A stretch of 64,000 nucleotides of DNA from Lichenostomus cassidix. Lineage: Eukaryota > Chordata > Aves > Passeriformes > Meliphagidae. A program made the translations under genes and the position numbers. The notes below the pieces were generated by a model that did no database searches, was not told the DNA's origin, and saw only the letters and a list, made by a program, of their open reading frames with translations. Every line of letters begins with the position of its first letter. Within the stretch, counting starts at the first letter, position 1. The stretch is from contig CM039193.1 in the NCBI GenBank assembly GCA_008360975.2, positions 20,629,389 to 20,693,388 of the forward strand, read 5' to 3'. This document shows positions 27,300-37,430 of the stretch, one piece after another.

Positions 27300-30200
27300 A
27301 ATAACCCGACCAGATTAAGAGAATTTTTTTACAAACTATTCTGGTTTTCACGCACTTGAAGCTAATTAATTTCCACTGTTTAAATGCAGATTTCGTGTAG
27401 CTATGCTGTATGCTACAGAGCCCAGTTTCACAACAGCCTTTAAGCTTTTATGTACACATACGACATATTTTTACATGACAAATACCATTCATCTCAAATA
27501 CCAGCCAGCCACACAAATTTACAACCAACCACCCATATTGTTATGAAAGACCATAAAGATGGCCATCAAAAGCTAGAGCAGTTGGATTGATTATAGATCA
27601 CAGAGCTTATCATTCCATTATAATGGCAAGGAAAGAAAATCAGCATATTTTGCTAGAGGACAAGGCCAGCACAAAGCCTTCTCGAGCATACTCATGCTTC
27701 AGAGAATGCATAAAGATATGCATTTTGTTATACATTTGGTCACACTAAATACGTTGCTGTATTTGTAATGCAAATTCTTCTTTAAAACCCTCTGCCCACC
27801 ACCACAGCTGTAAGATGTGGAAGAATATCCCAGTACTGCTGAGTGACAGAGTGAAAACCATTACCAGGTCTGTAAACTGGACTTTTAGAATGAGAAATGT
27901 CAGAATTGGAAGCCACAAAAGCTTTAAGACAGAGAAACAAGTGGAAGAACAGGTATTTGCTGAAGAGAAAATAACACCTCTTGTTATAGGTCAAGCCTTG
28001 CTGTTAGTGATAGTATACTATTAAATCATGTACATTTGTAAAAAATTCAAAAGAGACAGAAGAAAATTTGAATTGGAAATAAAACAGGTCAATCCCTGTT
28101 CTTCACTTCAAGAGAAATTATTTATGTGAAAAATTATTATCCAGTTAAAACACCTGAGATTATTTGATTTTAGCCATTTCTTGGTTAAAACCAAATACTT
28201 ACTGAAAGCATCCCCAAAAGGGAGCCAAGTAGAACTGCTTTGCACATCTGTTGAACACAGTGAACCAAGATACAAGACAGAAGCTTTTACTCACATGGAC
28301 ACAAGTCTCAGAGAGCTAATGTATTTAACTGAGCAAGAGAAAAATTTAAATCAGGATCACTGCTGGATGATTTGTGCTGAATCAGAGACCTGGATTTATT
28401 CAGGGAATTATGTTTTGGCAAGATAACCTTTCTTCATTTGATAGTACGTACCAAAGCTGAAGGTACACGCTGTATGACATGCTTGCTTCTGCTCATGGCC
28501 TGCTGGGGACAGTCACATTCATCCAACAATAGCCAATTTCTATTTCACAGGCCAAATGCTCTCTCCAAATGACACTGGAGAAAACCACTACATAACTATA
28601 AAATGACTGCTTGAAAATGTATTATTTCCATTTCCTTCCTAACATCACACTGTTGAGAAGTTTCACCCACAGCTTCCAAGAGCTAGAGGGCTAAGTGGAC
28701 TACAAACATGTCATGCTACGCAGCCACTCTGGGCATCACAACCAAATTTCTCCGTCAAAACACACACAGCCTTGTGTAGCAAGATGCGAGAAAATCCCTT
28801 GTGGTTTTGAGTTACCCATTCATACAACAAAACAAGCTCCAAACAAACATCGTTCCTGATCATCAGAAAATATAAAGGATTCTGACCTTGGAAAGAGACT
28901 AAAATCAGATGTAACAAACTCTCTGTCCACAGCAAGCAATGAATCTTGTTTGGTTTGGGCAGGTTAGATGCCAGTTACGGTATTAGATCACTATACTTCT
29001 CTGCCTTGAAGTCAGAGCTGAACTACAGGCCCAGTTCCATCCAGCACTGACAGACTGAACATGCCAAAGGACTTCCTAATGAATTTACCAAATGCTGTCT
29101 TATTGCCTACAGCACAGCACTCTGCACCATGCTGGGAACTTGCCAAGTTCCACACTGCACATGGGCAGCAATTGAGGGGTGAAAAGAAAAAATTTACAGA
29201 GAGACCAAGCACTGCAGCATGTCGCAGAGTCTAGGCCATCCAGCACAACTCAGCACCCCACCAGATACACCACTCGTTTCAGTGAGAGCTGTATAGGCTC
29301 TTGTATGGCATGGCTGCTTCCCAAACATGGACGCAGGACTGCAGAATCCATATCCATTCCAACACTGAGCTTCAACTATGTTGGGGCCAAACATTCTCAA
29401 TTAGCCCCATGTCCAGGCACACATCTAGACACCATCTGGGTCCCTGCTTGCCTAGAGTCCCAGTGGCAAACCCATCTGTTAGTGGGCAAGACAGACCACA
29501 CCTTTCAGCAGACCCCTCAGGCAAGTCCCCACTCCAAAATGGGAGGAGCCTGACATCCACTGCCTGGCGTATATTTCAGCCAGATTAGTGAAAACAGCTG
29601 AGAAGAGAGGAGGGGGAGGAAAGTAGGAGGTAGAAAGATGGAAGGTAAGCTGAAGGACGGAGAAACAACAAAAAAAAAAAAAAAAAAAAAGCCACAGTTT
29701 GCAGCTATTACAAAACTTCAACTTTTCTCTGAAACGGAGTCTCCTCCATTCATTTGGATGGCATTGTCGATTTATGTAATTTCCCTCTGCTGAGGTTTTT
29801 TAGATCATATTTCAAACCCACGACGTTATATTTCTCTGTTGCTGGGTTACCAAACCTGAACAAACAATTCTCTGCAGTCTGCCAAAAGCAGAGAAAGAAA
29901 GCAAATGAATGCCTGGAGTATGCATCACCCTCTGGAAGTCATTTTATGGCCCCATGCTGCTACAGATTAGTCACAAGCTCACATACCATAGAGTGAAAGA
30001 GGAAATGGTGAACCTATTAAGTCAGGGGGCAGTGCATAGACCTGAGGACTGCTGTTCCCACCCTCCTGCCCCCTCCTAGTAAAATCAGGCAATTTTCCAA
30101 ATCATTAAAATTCTCTTGCAGACTAGAAAAAGTAAGGTCCTAATTCAAAGGGATAAATTGGGTATTAATACCCCCGAAACTATCAAGCACGTTCCCACAG

Positions 30201-31808
30201 ATTTTGAAAGGATGGACCAAGATTTGAAATGAAACCATGACAGCCCACTGTGACAAAACACCAGTGACTGTAGCTTTGAGACTTTCAGTTTCCAGGCAAG
30301 ATGTCTGCCACATCAGGGACTACACAAACTTCTGTTTCAGGGGTGTGGGAACACACAGCTGTCCCCCACTGTGAAGCCCTCTGGGTTCACTCCAATCCTC
30401 AGCAATATTGCTTGGAAAGAATCTTCCCCTGCAGCACCTGTGGAGAGGCCACCAGTGTGCAGCTTTTGGTCCAGCGTTTCTCATGCCAAGATGGTCTGCC
30501 CCTGTTCCCTGAAAACCCAGGCAGCCTCTCACCCCATCGTCAAGCCCCAGCTCTCAGGTGCCCTCATCTGGGACTGCACATTGAAGGATGCCAAATGCAA
30601 GGCTCTAATGAACAAATTATTTGTGTGAAGACAAGAAGCTCTGCAAGAGAGACTACATCCCAGGACAGACCTCAGCCAAAGCCACCAGCCTTACAATAGT
30701 GTTGCCACTGCAGCATCCCCAGGACTGCTAATTCCCAGCAGCCAGGCCAGACAGACCCCACACACTGTGCAGCTGCTGTCTGTGCTCCTCAGGCAGCAGC
30801 TTCACCACCAAGCTCAGCAGCAAGACTAGCTTCAGATGCTCCTCTCATCCCATTTGCTGCTGCTTTAAAACACTCTGGGTGACGTGGTACCTGCACAACC
30901 ACGTGCAACACACCTATGACCCAAACTGGGGTACTGACCTAATTCAAAAACAAAACCAAAAGAAAGAAAAATAACAAAGAAAATCAGTTCGATAGTGTAG
31001 TTTTACTATATCCCCTCCACAGGACAGCAAACACTCAGTGCTGCCACACTTCAGGGAAAAAATAGGTAGCAAATTGCACTACTGCTGCCAAACACTGAAA
31101 CCTTGGGTTTAACTTAACGTAGAAACTTAGAAACAAATTACCTAATGTTTGCTGCAGGTAAGGGACAGCCCTCATTCTGGGCTAAGGCACAGACAAACAC
31201 CACAAACCAAAAGTAAAACATGACTTTTCCCCAAGACCTAGCTCTCAGCTGAGACTACAGCAAATTAGGGAAAATCACTTCCACAGAAACATGGGGGTTT
31301 TTAAATAATTCCACCTGAAGGTCCTTACTATTCACCCAAATATTTATGGATGTTTTAATGTATAAGGTATAGCTAATTTTATCAGGAAAAATAATTTTAA
31401 TCAGCAATTTCATAAAATAATCTGAAATCATCACTTCAATATTATTTCTTACTGTTAAGAAAGGCAGTTCAAGGAACACTGGCAAAGAAAATTAATTTAG
31501 TAACATAAAGCATTGAAGGTTACTATTTCTAGTACAGCAGGAAAAATTTGAATGTCTAATTTTTCAGGTTTTTTCCTAAATAAGGATATGTGAGAAAAGT
31601 AGCTTTACCGAAACACAGTACTAAATATCTGTATCACTGCAAACATCAGATTAATGTTATGGGTGTCTCTGTTCTTCATGTAAAGCAACTATGACTTATC
31701 AAAATATAAGAGGTTTAATTTACACAGGAATATTCTGCTTACCCCATCCACAGTTTTCAGTCTGATTTGACAGTGGAGACAGCAACTGTCTATGTTCTAA
31801 CATTTCAA
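27300..31808. other. Intronic sequence, no gene seen
   Basis: No exon recognised. A 132-codon plus-strand frame at 30301-30699 has no recognisable domain and I read it as chance. The only simple repeat of note is the poly-A run at 29670-29690. Confidence 0.5.
29670..29690 (+). repeat. Poly-A run, 21 bases
   Basis: Twenty-one consecutive A residues. I see no processed pseudogene upstream and no flanking direct repeat, so a retroposon origin is not supported. Confidence 0.85.
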
Positions 31809-31835
31809 GTTACTTGGACTTGGAGTCCAAGTAAC
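31809..31835. other. Perfect 12-bp hairpin with 3-base loop
   Basis: GTTACTTGGACT (31809-31820) is the exact reverse complement of AGTCCAAGTAAC (31824-31835), separated by TGG. It lies in intron 1. No known RNA gene or protein-binding site is recognised. Confidence 0.9.
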
Positions 31836-34800
31836 AATCACCGTTAAGACAGATTTTTTTTTTAACATCCACAAGACAGATCCACAAAAGTGTAACCATT
31901 TTATATTAGTATGTGCCAAATTGGTATCAGTTTCCTAAATTCAATTTGCAGTTGTACTTTTCCTACTCTAGATTTACATTTCTATAACTAGAATTAAATT
32001 TCACCTAAACTGGTCTATTTAAAGAAACATTTATTTTATGCATTAAACCCTTTGACTTTAACAGCGCTGCAAGGTTAGAGGTCCTCTTACGTGATATTAA
32101 TGTCCTTTCAGCAGGAACCAATATATCACCTGAATATTCATTAGGAAGAGGCTGCAGAGGTGTACCTGTAGCCTTAGAGGTATTGCAACTGAACATCAAT
32201 ATTTACCATGATTAAACAGAAAGACTTGGTCAATCCAGCATTGATTCATGAGCACAGAGGGTCTAATCCCAGTTTGTCATGGGCTTGTTAGGTAACTTCG
32301 GCCTAGCCATTTCTTCCCTCTTTGCCATTATGTTCTTACACACAAAAGGAGCACAGCAGTACAACTGACAAAATACCTTGATAAATCCAGTGGGGAAAAT
32401 CATTGTTACTTCAGCAACCAGTTTAAAATGTCTGTCTACAAAGTACACAGCACTGCATGAGGAAGACAGGAAAGGGAATGATTTCTCCTTCACTTCTGAA
32501 GATGCAGTTAAATGTTACAATAATGACATGTAACATTATGAAATGTTAAACCAGCCTGGATGAAATATAAAGTACCCAATTAACTGGGACATACGTAAGT
32601 CAGTTAAGCAAAGCAAACCTTTTGTCAGCAATCACAGATTCTGTACCCTCCACCTCAATATAAACTCAAACAGTACAAATATTACAGCCCAGGACATACC
32701 ACCTCAGCTACATCATACACCCCACTTGAGCTTCATGGGAAATGAAGCAGCGAGGTGTTACCTGAATGTTTCTTTCAAAGTCAGCTCGCAAGTTTACCCA
32801 GGACAGAGAAGCCATGAAATGGCATTAAAGTCAATACATGATTCTTAAAGGCAAAAAACAGAAACAAGGGCCACTGTTAACATACAAAGAAATTAGAAGC
32901 CCTGTGCAGATAATTGCCAGTATTCTTGTAAGCTTGTTTAAAAACCACAAACCACATACATCACACTAACTGTGACATACTGACACATGCTTTTAAACTT
33001 TAAGGATAGACACAGTCTACTTATGAACTTCCACATTATTACAGAAATAATTAATCATAAAGTCCATGTTTTCCAAGGGTTTAAACACAATTCCACCACC
33101 AATACAACATAACCACTTTATCAGAAAGCAGCTTTGGACAGCAGACAGTTTCACAACTGTGCTAGTAGCTGGTTATAAATCTGACATCTTGAAGCAACTC
33201 CAAAGTACTGAGCGAAGCAGATAACCTCTTTTTCAAGCAAACCTTCCATGCCACATTCCGCCACAAATCATCAGGAAAAGAATAACTAAACCCTCAGACA
33301 ATCCCTCTTGTGAGCTGGAGTGCACAAAGAGGTGATCATGTGTACTATCCACGTAAGAAAAAAGTCCCAGCTCAGGCAGGTAGGCATTTATACAATTAGC
33401 ACCATCAGAGACAAAGGCTTGCAGGGTAACTTACCAGCTGAAACACAGCCTACAGAAAAAACTCTTTGTTACTTCATCTCCTAGAGGGGGTAAAAAATGA
33501 ATAAAATTATATGTTTACAACACAATGTAGTATTTCTCTACAAGAAAGCCCACATTTTATTTCTCTGAACTAAAGAAAATATTTATCATAATATTTATTA
33601 TAGTTTGAAATTAATTCTCTTTTACAAAAGCAAAGGTGGTACTGAAAATAACAATGAGTCTACCTGGGGAGACAGTTTGTATTTCAATTTTGTTCTGTCA
33701 AAGAAAATAACAGAAGAAATGAGCACAAAGTACCTCAAAAGATATATGAGATCAAATCAGCATACATACAAGTAAAAGAACAAGCTTAGAGAAGACCTGA
33801 CCCCAGTTAAAAAGGGGCTTGTGTGGAAGCTCAGCAGTGCAAGCACAGAGCATCTCCCCATTTTCACCAGGACAACTTGGATTGCAAATACTGAGAGTAC
33901 ACAGACATCTTTACAAAATGGGGTACAGCTCTGACAATGCCATTCACACTCACCAAAGGGATAGCACAGTGCAGGTTAAGGCTCTGAATTTCTGCCACAT
34001 TGGGGATTGGGTGGCAGGGAGGAGAACCTAGCCAGAAAGATCTGATGACTGTAGCAGAAAAGCCTGTACTTTCAACAAATTGTATTACAAAGTTCCCATG
34101 CTCAGAAACCACTTACCTATGGTATGAACAGCACCATGATACAGGGGCACTCCATAACAATAAACAAATTAAAGCATGTCCAAATCTACAATACCCAGCA
34201 GGACAGAAAACCACCGCATGCTTGCCCTGTACCCTGCCTAACATGGCCACGTGTTGCTTAGCTCTTTCAACACAGATGAACAAAGTAAGGTCTACAGAGA
34301 CTAAAAGGGCTGTATTTTTAAAAGGCTGCATGAAGTCACAGTTAAGAAACAAGAGGTGGAAAGCAATCCTGTTCTAATTTGACATCAATCTCCCATGTTC
34401 CCCAAGAACAACTTAAGTAACCCAAGGTGGAGTCCCTTCAGGTTGGAACTTGAAGACATACAAGACACGTAGTAACTCTTGTATGCAGCGCTCCTCTAGC
34501 TGAGTGTTGGAAAAACAAGAAGTTGCATAAAACAGAAAAAATTATAAACTCCTCCTCTAAGTGTATGCTTCATACAACTGCTAAAGGTTTACAAGATCTA
34601 CTGCAGACCAGATTCCTGCATAGCATCACAAGAAAGCTAGAGGAACAATGCTCTTTCCCTGTGTAGGCTAACTAGCAGAATCCTCAAGCTGTTCCCAGAA
34701 TTGTCTGCCTCCCAGGTTTTGACTTAATTAGAATGGGACATGCACACACAAAGCACATCCTTCAACCTGTAAAACGCAAAAAGGAGTGAATCATTGCTGA

Positions 34801-34984
34801 TTCTGCCATTTTTCTTCTTTTCTTTTTAATCTCTTTTACAAGCTTCTCAATTGTTACAACCCTAAATGAATGAAAAGACAGTATCATCAAGCCTTTTTCC
34901 GTCTGAAAGCCAAAACCTGTAATGCCCAAACACACATAGCACAGCCCAGTGACTAAAGTACTACCTATGATCAAGGCAACCTGG
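31836..34984. other. Intronic sequence, no gene seen
   Basis: AT-rich intron; no exon, LINE or LTR recognised. Confidence 0.5.
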
Positions 34985-35090
34985 CTCCCACTGGCGTGTC
35001 AGGTACTGCCATGCTGAATGAGGTTGGGCCAGTCCCTTCACCTCTCCATGCCATGTTTCACATCCCACCTACCAACTGGGTTTACTGACT
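34985..35090 (+). repeat. Worn MIR-like SINE remnant
   Basis: CTGAATGAGGTTGGGCCAGTCCCTTCACCTCTCCATGCCATGTTTC follows the MIR core ('gtgaccttgggcaagtcacttcacctctctgtgcctcagtttc') base for base with many changes. Called by eye. Confidence 0.55.
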
Positions 35091-36562
35091 CTTCTCTACC
35101 TTGAGCTCCACTCTACAACTGCCTCGGCCCTTGACTTCCACATTTCTGCTCCTGTATGCTACCGTAATTGTGCTGGTCTCAAGTGGCTTTACAAACAGTA
35201 GCACATCAGCTCAGCTTGCGTATTTAGTCAACAAGTTTACAGCCGTGTAATTCAAAGTAATTAACCTCTTCACTTTTCCTTGTTTAACACAATAAAAGCA
35301 AAATAAAGCTTTATTTACAAGACCAAAAGATACATAGTATGCAGGAAGGGAGGGCATTCACCAATTCAGCTGAGTTTCTACCAGTCTGTTACAAGTATTT
35401 ACTTTCCCTTTGAAACACCGTCTTCTAATTTTACTTAAAATCTATTTCCAACTGAATGAGCTAAAGCTAAGCCCTATCGGATACAATTTGCACAGGTCAA
35501 ATAAATCCACCTATATTCACCTCTTATGCTGTATCAGATGTTTTGCAATCAAGGCAAGGCCTAAATCAGCTGAAAAGCAGCACAGGGTTTACCTGCATGC
35601 CAAATCACTGAATCAAACAAGGCTACAAGCAGACAGACAAGTTCTCACGGGCCATGCTCTACAGTAGGCGGACAGGGGATCCGCTCGTAAGGAGCGCAAA
35701 CTACCAGTCTGCATTCTCTGACTGTTCCCCGGGCAGCACTTTTCCCACATTCTATACCTAGAGGAGACCTTGCATGAGAAAAACTTAATGTGCCAATTGC
35801 CTAATACAGCGTTTCTTCTCACAAACTTTACTCTCCTGTACAGATTAGATCTGGAATTTCCCTTGAAATATAAAGTAATAAAAAAATACGCCAACGGCGG
35901 GACCTGCGCCAAAACAAAGCTATGTGAACTAAAGTCTGCTGTATTATTTTCGTGGTGGTCGCCATTGAGGAAGTAATTAACACCAACGTAAGATTTCTCC
36001 TTCCACACAAAAGCGGGCATATGACAGCACCGCCGCCGCACCCTGGTCCCGGCCCTCGCCCCCCTCCGCCTGCTCGGGTTCCTCCCGGGGTGTGGGGGCG
36101 GCAGCCCCAGCGCCGGGGAGGGGCAACCCCGGCCCGGCTCCCCGCCCTACAGCAGCCCTGGGGCGGCCTACCTACCGGACCGCGAGGTGGAAAGGAACGG
36201 GAAGAGAAAAAAGCGTTTATCCGCCTCCCTCCCACATCCTACTTCACAGGAGCAGGGGTCGGGGCAGAAAGGCCTTTTTTTTCCCATCCCTTCCCTCTCC
36301 CGGCCCGGCCTGCAGCAAGGCGCCTCGCAGCTGTCATTTTGGGGAAGTGTGCAAACGCCAAGTACACAGACTTGTGTACTTCGGAGCCAGGCCGAAGCCT
36401 GGGAACCCGCCGGTCGCCCCCCAGCAGCCCCAAGGCCCCTCAACCTGCCATCCCCGGACTCCAAACCGGCCCCGCTCCCACCGCTCCCGGCTGCCTTCGC
36501 CCATCCACCCGCTACAGCAGCGCTCGGGCCCACGCCGCCCACTTGCCGCCACCCCGCCTCAC

Positions 36563-36802
36563 CTCCTTCAGCTGCTCCATCTCGGTGCGGATGGTCTCGT
36601 ACTCCAGCTCCAGTTCCTCATACTGTTGCTTCAGCTGCTGCTTCTCCTCCAGCACTGCCAACCCGTACTCCGCCGCCTGGATCTTCTCCCGGGTGGTCTC
36701 GCCCAGCTCCTGGAAGAGACGCTTGATCTCGCTCCGCAGCCACTCGGGCTCCGACTCCATCACCAGCCGGGCGTACTCCTCCTCCTCCATGACCAGCGAC
36801 AT
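36563..36802 (-). CDS. BICD2: BICD2, first coding exon (80 codons)
   Basis: Encodes the N-terminus of Bicaudal D homolog 2, a coiled-coil adaptor that links dynein-dynactin to RAB6 vesicles and to nuclear pore cargo. The start ATG is at 36802-36800 and the frame reads [20 protein letters not shown], followed by a heptad-rich helix including [19 protein letters not shown], which is nearly invariant in BICD proteins. The [11 protein letters not shown] opening distinguishes BICD2 from BICD1. The last codon is GAG (Glu 80) followed by GTGAGG, a good donor, in phase 0; a first coding exon of 80 codons is what I know of vertebrate BICD2. The frame is open upstream of the ATG for about 70 codons, but that part is low-complexity GC-rich sequence with no family resemblance, so I take the ATG at 36802 as the start. 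The rest of the gene lies left of the window. Confidence 0.95.
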
Positions 36803-37035
36803 GTCGGCGGGGGGTCCGCCGGCCGCCGAGGCGGGTGGGCGAAGGGGCGAACGCGCAGGCCGTCTGCCGCTCCTAACAGCGGCACGGCCCGCAGGCGGCC
36901 ACGACAGGACCCGCTCGGGCCGCCATCGACGGGCCCGGCACGCGCTGCTCCCGCCGCGGATCCTCCCTGAATCCCTCCCCCCGCCACGGCAAGCGCCGAG
37001 CGCAGTGAAATCATTCAAAAGGCATGGCCGGGCAG
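36803..37035 (-). other. BICD2: BICD2 5' UTR and core promoter (extent inferred)
   Basis: GC-rich sequence immediately upstream of the BICD2 start codon. It is expected to hold the 5' untranslated region; neither the start site nor any splice acceptor is evident, so the outer end is a guess. Confidence 0.5.
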
Positions 37036-37041
37036 GCGCCC

Positions 37042-37064
37042 CGCGGCACGCTGGGATCGGGAGT
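37042..37064 (-). promoter_or_regulatory. ZNF143/THAP11-like site, inverted
   Basis: On the minus strand this reads ACTCCCGATCCCAGCGTGCC followed by GCG, close to the ZNF143 promoter motif ACTACAnnTCCCAnnATGC with the GCG extension. It lies about 240-260 bases upstream of the BICD2 start codon. Motif call by eye. Confidence 0.55.
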
Positions 37065-37104
37065 CCCCAGCCGTCGCAGCGTCGCGCGCTGTGCAGCCGG
37101 CCGG

Positions 37105-37129
37105 ACTACAGCTCCCGCCATGCACCGCG
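37105..37129 (+). promoter_or_regulatory. ZNF143/THAP11-like site
   Basis: ACTACAGCTCCCGCCATGCA followed by CCGCG matches the long form of the ZNF143/THAP11 motif (ACTACAnnTCCCAnnATGCnnnGCG) with one change. It points away from BICD2 and faces the inverted site at 37042-37064. Confidence 0.65.
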
Positions 37130-37430
37130 AGGGGCGAGTATAGTCGCCGGCGGGGGGTGCGGATAACGCGACCTCTGCCGGTCGGCGCGGGTAGCCGGGC
37201 GGTCAGAGCGCAAGGCCGGCGGTGCTAGGGGGCGGCATGGCCCGGCAGCAAACGCACCCCGGGGTACCCCTTAATGTCCCCCTAACACAGATTCGGGCAC
37301 AGACCCCTGGACCACGAGCACTTACCCCGTGCACACAGCCCGTGCACACACCCTGGCGGCCCGGACCGCGCTCACGAGGACTTTCGGGGCGGGTTTGAGA
37401 AGGCGCTGGGATCGGTGCTGTATAAAAGAT

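Larger units (their letters stand above)
1..36562 (-). other. BICD2: BICD2 intron 1, 5' part (incomplete)
   Basis: Transcription runs leftward from the BICD2 exon at 36563-36802, whose GT donor is at 36561-36562, so everything left of it should be intron 1 until exon 2. I looked on the minus strand for the conserved continuation of the BICD coiled coil (normally opening AFGQ) and saw none, so exon 2 probably lies beyond the left edge. The interval is AT-rich and holds LTRs, CR1 pieces and MIR-like remnants but no recognisable nested gene. Calling it intron is an inference from the exon and donor. Confidence 0.75.
35950..37430. promoter_or_regulatory. BICD2: CpG island and promoter region of BICD2
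   Basis: Abrupt change from AT-rich intron to GC-rich, CpG-dense sequence, centred on the first coding exon of BICD2. There is no TATA box at a useful place for the minus strand; GC boxes (GGGGGCGGC at about 36088 and 37228) and two ZNF143/THAP11-like motifs lie in the upstream half. The extent on the left (to about 35950) suggests that the island also covers the start of intron 1. The transcription start is not determinable from sequence; it should lie between 36803 and about 37130. Confidence 0.85.

Noticed and set aside
29670..29690. Processed pseudogene tail
   Set aside because: No coding remnant upstream and no flanking direct repeats.
30301..30699. 132-codon plus-strand frame in intron 1
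   Set aside because: No domain, no splice context, odd Cys/Pro/Gln composition, and a second overlapping frame on the same strand.
1..36562. BICD2 exon 2
   Set aside because: I looked for the conserved continuation of the coiled coil on the minus strand and saw none. A by-eye search can miss a short exon.
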